A stretch of 11,366 nt of DNA from Cellulomonadaceae bacterium (lineage in GTDB: Bacteria; Actinomycetota; Actinomycetes; Actinomycetales; Cellulomonadaceae): assembly GCA_031282935.1 (NCBI GenBank), contig JAITCS010000058.1, forward strand, positions 1 through 11,366. Direction: 5' to 3'. A program made the translations under genes and the position numbers. The notes beneath the pieces are model-generated. The model was not told the origin of the DNA. It worked only from the letters and a program-made list of their open reading frames with translations, and did not search any database. Below, in pieces: positions 1 through 5,208 of the stretch. How positions within the stretch are numbered: position 1 is the first letter of the stretch; each line of letters starts with the position of its first letter.

Positions 1-366
1 GAATAAACCCGGCCGCTACGGCCAGCACCAATCTGGGTGGAATCACCAAAGGTCAATACTGTGAGGAGCCACAACCGAAGTTGGGCAAGCTCCTAATCAA
101 GACACTGAGGTGGGCCAGAGTCGGTGCTGGCCACCCCAACAGTTCTGGACAAGCCTCAACCAAAGCACGCACACGCGGCCAGCCTGTCGATGAGTCACAA
201 AACCACTGAAACGACCAACACCATTCTGACAGCCAGTCCCAAACCAGCCAACCCAATACTCACAGCCCGTCGAAACCCCGACTGCCAAGCACATGTGTGT
301 CCTACCCGATAGTGCCGCCTGTGGTAATGGGCGCGGTTTGCTGTCCCGAATCCTCACCTTAGCGAT
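1..366. other. Upstream region without a convincing gene
   Basis: I see no supported gene here. Short open frames exist on both strands but have no ribosome binding site, no recognisable domain and odd composition. A small hairpin (GGCCG-CTA-CGGCC) lies at 11-23. An imperfect inverted repeat pairs 20-36 with 115-132 (one inserted base, one mismatch). From about 141 to 300 the plus strand is poor in G: my hand count gives 59 C against 30 G. The end of the stretch must hold the promoter of the first GH5 gene. A weak candidate is TTGCTG at 338-343 with TAGCGA at 360-365, almost touching the start codon, and no Shine-Dalgarno sequence precedes ATG 367. Confidence 0.5.
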
Positions 367-1599
367 ATGATGTTTCGAGTGCGGAGGTTTTCTGGGCTTA
401 TCGGAGCTGTGGTCGCAGCGGCTTTAGTGCTGGGCGCTTGCAGCAATTCGGCAACCCCCAGCGAGCCCGGAGCGGTAGGCATCGTTCCCATGCGCTGGGA
501 GCCGGTGTCCAACGCTTTCCCAGATGCTCATGCCCTAGTCGAAACCATCACCGCGGGCTGGAACCTCGGCGACACCCTGGATTCCAACGTGGGGCAGGCG
601 CCAGCCTCAATCCGTCACAATACCCCGCAACGCCAAGAAACCTTCTGGGAGAACCAGATCACCACCGAGGAAAACATCCTCACCGTCCGCAACGCCGGGT
701 TCAATGCCATCCGAATACCCGTGACGTGGTTCGCAATGGTTGATGACAACCTGCACATTCGCGGGGATTGGCTGGATCGCGTTCAGACGGTGGTGGATTA
801 CGCCTACGAAAACGGGATGATTGTCATCCTCAACACCCACCACGACGAATCCATGTGGAGTTTGTTCGACGCAGATAGGCCCAAATCGCGGGCGGTTATC
901 GAAACAGTTTGGCAGCAAATCGCCACCCGATTTTCCGGCTACAGCCAGCGCCTAATTTTCGAGGGCCTAAACGAACCCCGCACTGTCGGCAGTGCCGATG
1001 AATGGTCGGGCGGCACAGAGGAGGAACGCAATAACGTCAATATCCTCAATCAGGTTTTTGTGGATACCGTGCGCGCCACCGGCGGCAATAACGCCAACCG
1101 ATTCCTAATCACTTCCCCTTACGCGGCCTCGGCGACCGCGCCAGCCATTGAAGGGTTTGTGCTCCCAACCGACCCGGCTGGCACCAACCAAATCATTGTT
1201 TCGATTCACATGTACGAGCCCTACCCCTTTGCCCACTCCATGAACGGCAATGTGGTTAACGAGTGGAGTGCGGACGGTGTTGGCCCTGGTGGGCCAGACG
1301 CCATTGTTGACGGTCTGGAGCGGGCTTTCCACACCTTTGTGGAGCGCGGCGTACCAGTGATTTTTGGGGAAATGGGCGCCCTGAACCGCGACAACCAGGA
1401 TTCGCGGGTCGCCTGGGCGCAGTTTTACGTGGAGCAGGCCCGGCTGCGCGAAATGCGAACCTTCTGGTGGGACAACGGGGGTATAGGGCTGACCCTGCCG
1501 GGGATCGCGCAGTTCGGCCTTTTCGACCGCCGCACTAATCAGGCGACCCAGCCGGAACTGATCGCCGCAATAATGTCGGCCGTGGATGCCACCCCCTAG
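367..1599 (+). CDS. GH5 family cellulase lipoprotein (endo-beta-1,4-glucanase), first copy
   Basis: A 410-residue secreted endoglucanase expected to cut internal beta-1,4-glucan bonds (cellulose, mixed-linkage glucan or xyloglucan) at the outer membrane face. The N-terminus has an RR-containing charged start, a hydrophobic run at about 10-22 and a lipobox LGAC with the lipidated cysteine at 25, followed by a short polar spacer. The catalytic TIM barrel covers about 60-405. Visible motifs are GWNLGDTLD at 64-72, IRIPVTWF at 115-122, HHD at 158-160, the acid/base Glu203 in NEP, HMYEPY at 281-286, the nucleophile Glu335 in GEMG, and WWDNGG at 367-372. GWNLG plus these motifs fits subfamily GH5_4 (family knowledge; subfamily not verified). 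No carbohydrate-binding module or linker is present. The family's usual GWNLGNT reads GWNLGDT here. ATG 367 is followed by ATG 370, and either could be used. It ends in TAG. The second copy lies 305 bp downstream. Confidence 0.93.
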   Translation: MMFRVRRFSGLIGAVVAAALVLGACSNSATPSEPGAVGIVPMRWEPVSNAFPDAHALVETITAGWNLGDTLDSNVGQAPASIRHNTPQRQETFWENQITTEENILTVRNAGFNAIRIPVTWFAMVDDNLHIRGDWLDRVQTVVDYAYENGMIVILNTHHDESMWSLFDADRPKSRAVIETVWQQIATRFSGYSQRLIFEGLNEPRTVGSADEWSGGTEEERNNVNILNQVFVDTVRATGGNNANRFLITSPYAASATAPAIEGFVLPTDPAGTNQIIVSIHMYEPYPFAHSMNGNVVNEWSADGVGPGGPDAIVDGLERAFHTFVERGVPVIFGEMGALNRDNQDSRVAWAQFYVEQARLREMRTFWWDNGGIGLTLPGIAQFGLFDRRTNQATQPELIAAIMSAVDATP

Positions 1600-1904
1600 C
1601 CATCACCCCCTAACCATCCTGCTTATCTTTCGTACATGACGTAATTACCGCTGCCTACCGCTGTTCCGACCGATCATGCTACTGTTGCACTTGAGTGGGA
1701 GCACTACGGGGCTAGTTGCGCGGCCTTAGATAAGTCGGATGCAGTCCCCGTACTGCTCCCCTCATTATCTTTAGCGGCGCAAATTGCTTTATTTGTTGGC
1801 ACCAATAGTGCTCGGATACAAGGCGTTCCGCTAACAGCCCTTACCATAGCTCTGGGTTAATTTTGGCTGCGTGGCGGGCGCAGCGTATCGAAACTGGAGC
1901 AAAG
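1600..1904. other. Intergenic region between the two GH5 genes
   Basis: About 300 bp without a gene. It holds a long imperfect inverted repeat (1693-1763, listed separately), an AT-rich stretch around 1764-1810 that could carry a promoter, and a good Shine-Dalgarno (GGAG at 1896-1899) five bases before ATG 1905. I found no convincing -35/-10 pair and no U-tract terminator after the first GH5 gene. Confidence 0.5.
1693..1763. repeat. Imperfect inverted repeat upstream of the second GH5 gene
   Basis: GAGTGGGAGCACTACGGGG (1693-1711) faces CCCCGTACTGCTCCCCTC (1746-1763). The arms match except for one extra base and one mismatch, and are separated by 34 bases. It could form a long stem-loop in the RNA, acting as a terminator or attenuator for the first GH5 gene. 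Alternatively it could be two opposed protein half-sites. The left arm contains TGGGAGC, the half-site of the LacI-family CelR operator known from actinobacterial cellulase genes (TGGGAGCGCTCCCA). The full 14-bp palindrome is absent, so a CelR link is only a suggestion. Confidence 0.6.
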
Positions 1905-3179
1905 ATGCGTAAGATTTCTGGGATTACGGCGCTGGTTGTCGCTGGCGCGGTGTTGTTGGGGGCCTGTGGCGGCCCGGCTTCGGCAGGCGAGGTCGGCGGG
2001 AGCGTACCGAGTGAGGTGGCAGAAACCGTTGCACCAGCAGTGGCTGGGCCGGTAGAAATAGCAGTTCGGTGGGAGCCGCTGCCCGACACTTTCGCGGACG
2101 CGAACGCACTGGTGCAGGCGATCACGATGGGCTGGAACCTCGGCAATACCCTTGACTCTAATGTTGGCACCTCTGCGGTTTCAATTCGGAACAACTCGCC
2201 GCAGCGGCAAGAAACTCACTGGAGCAACGCGATCACTACCGAGGACATGATCCTCATGGTTCGCGATGCCGGGTTCAACGCGATCCGTATTCCAGTCACT
2301 TGGTTCTCGATGGTTGATGAAGACTTGAATATCCGTGATGACTGGATGAACCGCGTTCAAGAGGTGGTTGATTATGCTTACGATAACGGCCTTATTGTTA
2401 TCCTTAACTCCCATCACGACGAATCCATGTGGAGCCTATTTGACGAAGGCCGTGACGATTCCGTTGCGGTAATCGCCAAATTGTGGGAGCAAATTTCGGA
2501 CAGGTTTGCAGGGTACGGGCAACGGTTAGTGTTTGAGGGGCTTAACGAGCCGCGCACTGTGGGTAGCCCTAACGAGTGGACTGGCGGCACAGCCGAGGAA
2601 AGGAATAACCTCAATATCTTAACTCAAGTGTTTGTGGATACCGTGCGGGCCACTGGCGGTAATAACGCGGAACGATTCTTGATTGCCTCCCCTTATGGCG
2701 CTTCTGCCAGTGAGGCCGCTACTCAGGATTTGGTTATTCCCGTTGACCCGGCTGGCCCTGGAAAGATTATTGTATCTATCCACAACTATGCACCATATCC
2801 GTTTGCGCTATATCTTGGTGATAGGGCAGTTGATGAATGGAGTGTAGATGGGGTTGGCGATAGTGGGCCTGACACCATTATCGAGGGGTTGGAAAATGCT
2901 TATGAACTTTTCGTTTCCCAAGGCTATCCGGTAATCATTGGTGAAATGGCCGCCATTAACCGTAACAATCTCGAATCTCGAATCGCTTGGTCTCGCTTCT
3001 ATGTTGAGGAAGCCAGGAAAATCGGTATCCGCACTTTCTGGTGGGATAATGGTGGGACCGGGATCACCTTGCCGGGTATCGCCACGGATCATTATGCTTT
3101 ATTCAACCGCCGCCGTATGGAGCCCTCGCAGCCGGAAATCATAAACGCGATTATGGAAGCCGTGGACGCCACTTCGTAG
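1905..3179 (+). CDS. GH5 family cellulase lipoprotein (endo-beta-1,4-glucanase), second copy
   Basis: A 424-residue paralogue of the preceding gene, aligned along its whole catalytic part, with the same expected role at the cell surface. I start it at ATG 1905 because GGAG lies five bases upstream and the protein then opens with a clean lipoprotein signal: Arg2-Lys3, a hydrophobic core to about 18, and lipobox LGAC with Cys21. A TTG 14 codons upstream has no support. A spacer rich in Ser, Val, Ala and Pro (22-55) leads to the barrel. Motifs are GWNLGNTLD at 77-85, HHD at 170-172, acid/base Glu215 in NEP, nucleophile Glu347 in GEM, and WWDNGG at 379-384. Codon choice is more A/T-ending than in the first copy, so the duplication is not recent. 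The last ~43 codons and the downstream hairpin recur at 4332-4512. It ends in TAG before a strong hairpin. Confidence 0.93.
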   Translation: MRKISGITALVVAGAVLLGACGGPASAGEVGGSVPSEVAETVAPAVAGPVEIAVRWEPLPDTFADANALVQAITMGWNLGNTLDSNVGTSAVSIRNNSPQRQETHWSNAITTEDMILMVRDAGFNAIRIPVTWFSMVDEDLNIRDDWMNRVQEVVDYAYDNGLIVILNSHHDESMWSLFDEGRDDSVAVIAKLWEQISDRFAGYGQRLVFEGLNEPRTVGSPNEWTGGTAEERNNLNILTQVFVDTVRATGGNNAERFLIASPYGASASEAATQDLVIPVDPAGPGKIIVSIHNYAPYPFALYLGDRAVDEWSVDGVGDSGPDTIIEGLENAYELFVSQGYPVIIGEMAAINRNNLESRIAWSRFYVEEARKIGIRTFWWDNGGTGITLPGIATDHYALFNRRRMEPSQPEIINAIMEAVDATS

Positions 3180-3189
3180 GCTTAAAGCA

Positions 3190-3232
3190 ATTTCATTGGC
3201 GGTTGTATGAATACTACAACCGCCAATGAAAT
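3190..3232. terminator. Perfect 18-bp hairpin, probable bidirectional terminator
   Basis: The arms ATTTCATTGGCGGTTGTA (3190-3207) and 3215-3232 pair without mismatch around a seven-base loop. The hairpin lies 10 bases after the GH5 stop codon and just beyond the 3' end of the convergent remnant, the usual place for a shared terminator. The sequence after the stem is AT-rich (TTATATTTAG), but there is no long T run. The second copy at 4478-4512 is shorter. Confidence 0.8.
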
Positions 3233-3239
3233 GTTATAT

Positions 3240-3427
3240 TTAGTCCATTTCAGGGTTAAGCTGGCACTCGAGCGCTTGCTCACTGTTTAGTTCGATGTAC
3301 TATTTGATTCAGTCGTATTATGTGCCGAGGCAAAATACGTTCCACCAACCTGCACTGTCAAAACGCATGCACCCAATACGGCCAATCCCCGAAAGCACCC
3401 CACTAAAGAGTCCTGTAATTTCAACAT
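3240..3427 (-). pseudogene. Deleted copy of the unknown secreted 155-residue protein
   Basis: This is a broken paralogue of the intact gene at 4524-4991. Reading from ATG 3427 the first ~43 codons match it: MLKLQDSLVGCFRGLAVLG and on through the hydrophobic signal to FASAH. The final 17 codons (ELNSEQALECQLNPEMD then TAA at 3242-3240) are also preserved. The middle is missing: 286 bases of the intact copy are replaced by six. The net loss of 280 bases shifts the frame, so translation stops after 46 residues at 3289-3287. What could be made is little more than a signal peptide or membrane peptide. That residual 46-residue frame might still be expressed, but I treat the gene as dead. Confidence 0.87.
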
Positions 3428-3487
3428 GATAAAGGATTCCTTTCAGTTTGGGTTTCCAATCGATGAGGTACCGGAACGCAGGGCAGA

Positions 3488-3817
3488 CTAGGCGCCTGCG
3501 AGGTATTGGCCTAGTGCTTTCCGCACGATGGTGGAGCGCCTTTCGCCGGTCTGCTCGGAGAGTTTTGCCAGTTGAGCGTTCATTTGCGCGGGCAGTCGGA
3601 TAACGATTTGCGGGGAGGTTTCTCCGGGCTCGGTCAGTGAAGGGCGCCCTGGAAGTGGAATCTTGTGGGCGGCCTCCACTAGGCGCTCATATTGAGCCTC
3701 GGAGATATCTTCTTCGGATGATACCGTCATACTTTCGAAGTCCGCGTCGCTGAATTGTGCTAGGTAAGCCTCTGCTTCCTCGGGAGTCATGCGAGGCGGA
3801 TTCCAATTATTGGCCAT
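3488..3817 (-). CDS. Ribbon-helix-helix antitoxin-like protein
   Basis: A 109-residue protein. The C-terminal part (about 69-109) looks like a ribbon-helix-helix DNA-binding domain: strand IVIRLP at 71-76, a helix around 77-90, a turn at TGERRS, and helix TIVRKALGQYL. Such proteins bind operator DNA as dimers and, in toxin/antitoxin pairs, neutralise the partner through the other end. The acidic, Pro/Glu-rich N-terminal half (10-66) would suit that role. The start is well defined: ATG at 3817-3815 overlaps the TAA of the upstream frame (TAATG), and GGGAG lies a few bases before it, so the two genes should be translationally coupled. The partner carries an early stop codon, so this may now be an orphan antitoxin or simple repressor. 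No neighbour indicates another function. Confidence 0.8.
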   Translation of the reverse strand: MANNWNPPRMTPEEAEAYLAQFSDADFESMTVSSEEDISEAQYERLVEAAHKIPLPGRPSLTEPGETSPQIVIRLPAQMNAQLAKLSEQTGERRSTIVRKALGQYLAGA

Positions 3818-4056
3818 TAGTTATCTCCCTTAAATCGGTATGCGGTTGGCATTGCGTGGACGAATAGCTCATTTATGCCGCGCGTTACAGTAATCACTTC
3901 GAGTTCGATGCCGCGATCGTCAATCCCCACAAATACAGTGCCAGGCTCACCCCAATTCGTGATAGTTGGAGCCGAGGTGCCGAGCAATGACACACGCGCT
4001 GCCGATGCTCGGGGAACCCCATGCTAATCAGCAGATAAAGCAAACCGGAATGGCAT
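3817..4056 (-). pseudogene. Toxin-like small protein interrupted by an in-frame TAG at codon 11
   Basis: An 80-codon frame runs from ATG 4056 to TAA at 3819-3817 and is open except for TAG at 4026-4024. It reads MPFRFALSAD, stop, HGVPRASAARV, continues through FVGIDDRGIELEVITV and ends VHAMPTAYRFKGDN. The HGV after helix one, the VFVG-D-RG-ELEV strand pair and the HAMP-R ending resemble small actinobacterial toxins of the BrnT/DUF4258 kind, which begin similarly with KHGV. I infer the TAG replaced a Lys codon (AAG to TAG, one change). Toxin-first order with an overlapping ribbon-helix-helix gene supports a toxin/antitoxin pair. A good promoter places transcription at the ATG, arguing that the upstream ten codons belong to the gene. 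Neighbouring genes use TAG as a true stop, so recoding is unlikely. Family assignment is from memory. Confidence 0.7.
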
Positions 4057-4062
4057 AAAAAC

Positions 4063-4091
4063 ATAATAACTCAACCCAGCCTATTGTGCAA
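4063..4091 (-). promoter_or_regulatory. Promoter of the toxin/antitoxin-like pair, leaderless arrangement
   Basis: On the minus strand TTGCAC (4091-4086) and TATTAT (4068-4063) are separated by exactly 17 bases, close to the sigma-70/SigA consensus. Only six bases lie between the -10 box and ATG 4056, so transcription should begin at or next to the A of the start codon and give a leaderless mRNA. Confidence 0.72.
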
Positions 4092-4331
4092 TGCAAAACT
4101 CCGTAGGGCGAAGTGTATTACCTCATTTCAAATTACCCGCATAGGGTTTCGATGCCTCATTTAGGATATGCCCGCGAAGTGTTAGCCTGCGGTGAGGCAT
4201 ATGCCGCGTTCGACGGGGTTGCAAGGCGTGGTGTATTGATGTGGAGCTTGTGGGTTGGCCGCGCGGCGCGCTGCCCGCGCGGAAGACGACGCCGAGTTGG
4301 CTACCGAGATCGCAGATACTCAAAACCTCGC
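4092..4331. other. Spacer between the toxin promoter and the right direct repeat
   Basis: No gene is supported. A frame from TTG 4255 reads an acidic, coding-like stretch (AEDDAELATEIADTQNLA) straight into the GH5 fragment beginning at 4332, but has no ribosome binding site. Two copies of the self-complementary octamer CCGCGCGG (4259-4266 and 4275-4282) flank eight bases and can form a GC-only hairpin about 50 bp before the repeat boundary. The stretch may be debris of the DNA that replaced the 5' part of a third GH5 gene. Confidence 0.4.
4259..4282. repeat. GC-only hairpin near the rearrangement junction
   Basis: CCGCGCGG at 4259-4266 and again at 4275-4282. The octamer is its own reverse complement, so the two copies can pair across the eight-base loop CGCGCTGC. 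It lies about 50 bp left of the direct-repeat boundary at 4332. Confidence 0.6.
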
Positions 4332-4464
4332 TAATGGTGGAACTGGGATCACCTTGCCGGATATCGCTACGGATCATTATGCTTTATTCAACCGCCGCCG
4401 TATGGAGCCCTCGCAGCCGGAAATTATAAACGCGATTATGGAAGCCGTGGACGCCACTTCGTAG
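4332..4464 (+). pseudogene. 3' fragment of a third GH5 cellulase gene
   Basis: The last ~43 codons of a GH5 gene, from NGGTGITLPDIATD to AVDATS and TAG. It is nearly identical to the end of the second GH5 protein; the one amino-acid change I see is Gly to Asp in LPGI/LPDI. Everything upstream, including both catalytic glutamates, is absent. Bases left of 4332 share nothing obvious with GH5. The frame stays open back to TTG 4255 as a chimeric peptide, which I do not regard as a gene. It is either the remains of a third tandem cellulase or a piece carried along by segmental duplication. Confidence 0.85.
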
Positions 4465-4477
4465 GCTTAAGCAGTTG

Positions 4478-4512
4478 CATTGGCGGTTGTTGTATTCGTA
4501 CAACCGCCAATG
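4478..4512. terminator. 13-bp hairpin, probable bidirectional terminator (second copy)
   Basis: CATTGGCGGTTGT (4478-4490) pairs perfectly with 4500-4512 around a nine-base loop. It corresponds to the 18-bp hairpin at 3190-3232. The outer pairs have decayed, while the loop-proximal change still allows pairing. It sits between the GH5 fragment and the 3' end of the convergent unknown gene. Confidence 0.75.
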
Positions 4513-4523
4513 AAATGCTATAT

Positions 4524-4991
4524 TTAGTCCATTTCAGGGTTAATCTGGCACTCGAGCGCTTGCCCACTATTTAGTTCGGCCCCGTATGGCAAGAGGACTG
4601 TTCGTGGGGATTTGCCTTCTGGCCAATCAACCGTCCAGCGCGGCCCAGTTCCGTTGGCGTTTTGCATTATTACTCCATCCGGAACTTCGCCATCAGCTAA
4701 TATCCTAGCATAGGGGTGATCTGGGCCTATTTCTTCAAACTGTGACCACAATTCGCGTAACGAATCTCGATCAAAGTCATTCCCCGCCAAGCGGTGGTGA
4801 ATAAGACATGCGACTACAAGGTCAACGTGATCCGATGCGCTAGGGCCATACTCAGAAACCACAGTATTTGATTTAGTCGTATCATGTGCCGAGGCAAAAT
4901 ATGTTCCACCAACCTGCACTGTCAAAACACACGCACCCAACACGGCCAATCCCCGAAAGCAACCCACCAAAGAGTTCTGTAATTTCGACAT
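4524..4991 (-). CDS. Secreted or membrane-anchored protein of unknown function
   Basis: I do not recognise this 155-residue protein. The N-terminus looks like an export signal: Lys3 and Arg13, then a hydrophobic run at about 14-30. Cleavage by signal peptidase I could follow ASA near residue 35. There is also an LGAC lipobox-like string ending at Cys21, as in both GH5 proteins, but its hydrophobic stretch is short and hydrophobic residues continue after it. The mature part is acidic, with a predicted helical segment at about 50-90, Cys62 and Cys149 that could form a disulfide, and a Trp/Pro-rich segment (GPRWTVDWPEGKSP) before the C-terminus. The start has AAAGGA about ten bases upstream. It converges on a GH5 tail and diverges from the TrmB/LuxR-type regulator. 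A deleted paralogue lies at 3240-3427. Repeated association with GH5 tails hints at a surface role, but that is speculation. Confidence 0.75.
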   Translation of the reverse strand: MSKLQNSLVGCFRGLAVLGACVLTVQVGGTYFASAHDTTKSNTVVSEYGPSASDHVDLVVACLIHHRLAGNDFDRDSLRELWSQFEEIGPDHPYARILADGEVPDGVIMQNANGTGPRWTVDWPEGKSPRTVLLPYGAELNSGQALECQINPEMD

Positions 4992-5096
4992 GATAAAGGA
5001 TTCCTTTCAGTTTGGGTGGCAGAACAACATTTTGTTTTATCATTCCTGCCGAAATGAATCATGCCCCACACATAGAGTGGATACCAAATTAGGATC

Positions 5097-5140
5097 AGTG
5101 GCCAAGTTGGCCATGGCCACTAGACGCAGTCTGTTATGCT
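5097..5140 (+). promoter_or_regulatory. Probable promoter and operator of the TrmB/LuxR-type regulator
   Basis: An extended -10 element, TG-T-TATGCT (5132-5140), precedes the regulator with no good -35 box. Its start site would fall near 5147, leaving a leader of about 60 bases. Just upstream is an inverted repeat, AGTGGCCA (5097-5104) and TGGCCACT (5114-5121), with TTGGCCATGGCC between and across the arms. This is where an activator or autorepressor could bind. The same 217-bp gap must hold the divergent promoter of the unknown gene at 4991, so one operator could serve both. Confidence 0.42.
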
Positions 5141-5208
5141 GGTGGCAGAGCAGGCCCGACGGCCTAAAATCACTTCAGCAGCTTGGCTCAGGAACGGGGA
5201 GGTGGTGG

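Larger units (their letters stand above)
3047..3453. repeat. Direct repeat, left copy (GH5 tail, hairpin, remnant of unknown gene)
   Basis: This 407-bp block matches 4332-5017 in the same orientation. It covers the last 43 codons plus stop of the second GH5 gene, the hairpin, and both ends of a minus-strand gene of unknown function. Compared with the right copy it lacks the equivalent of 4579-4864, replaced by six unrelated bases at 3295-3300. The GH5 part differs at about 5 of 133 positions and the 5' part of the unknown gene at roughly one in ten, so the copies are well diverged. Homology begins at TAATGGTGG and stops abruptly at TTTGGGT, just upstream of the unknown gene's start. Confidence 0.93.
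4332..5017. repeat. Direct repeat, right copy (GH5 tail, hairpin, intact unknown gene)
   Basis: This 686-bp block is the counterpart of 3047-3453, offset by 1285 bp. It retains the ~286 bp (4579-4864) missing from the left copy and has one base fewer before the hairpin. It ends at TTTGGGT (5011-5017), after which sequence leads into the regulator's upstream region. The left copy instead runs into the antitoxin gene. Confidence 0.93.

Noticed and set aside
97..357. Short open frames on either strand in the first 360 bases
   Set aside because: They have no ribosome binding site or recognisable domain, and their Trp/Cys/Val- or Thr/Pro-rich makeup follows from the skewed base composition.
486..505. 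TGGGAGCC inside both GH5 coding regions as CelR operators
   Set aside because: It encodes the conserved Arg-Trp-Glu-Pro of both proteins and lacks the second palindromic half, so coding constraint explains it.
1863..1904. TTG start 14 codons upstream of the second GH5 gene
   Set aside because: It has no ribosome binding site and would bury the lipoprotein signal; ATG 1905 has GGAG at the right distance.
3817..4056. Amber recoding (pyrrolysine or suppressor) in the toxin frame
   Set aside because: Both GH5 genes, the GH5 fragment, GH1, GH9 and the serine hydrolase here end in TAG, so TAG is an ordinary stop; nonsense mutation is simpler.
3047..5017. Composite transposon or insertion sequence bounded by the direct repeats
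   Set aside because: No transposase, terminal inverted repeats or target-site duplications are visible; the repeats consist of host-type gene sequence.
4990..5208. N-terminal extension of the regulator back to ATG 4990
   Set aside because: It overlaps the upstream region and start of the divergent gene, resembles no domain, is rich in rare-looking residues, and a strong Shine-Dalgarno marks GTG 5209 instead.
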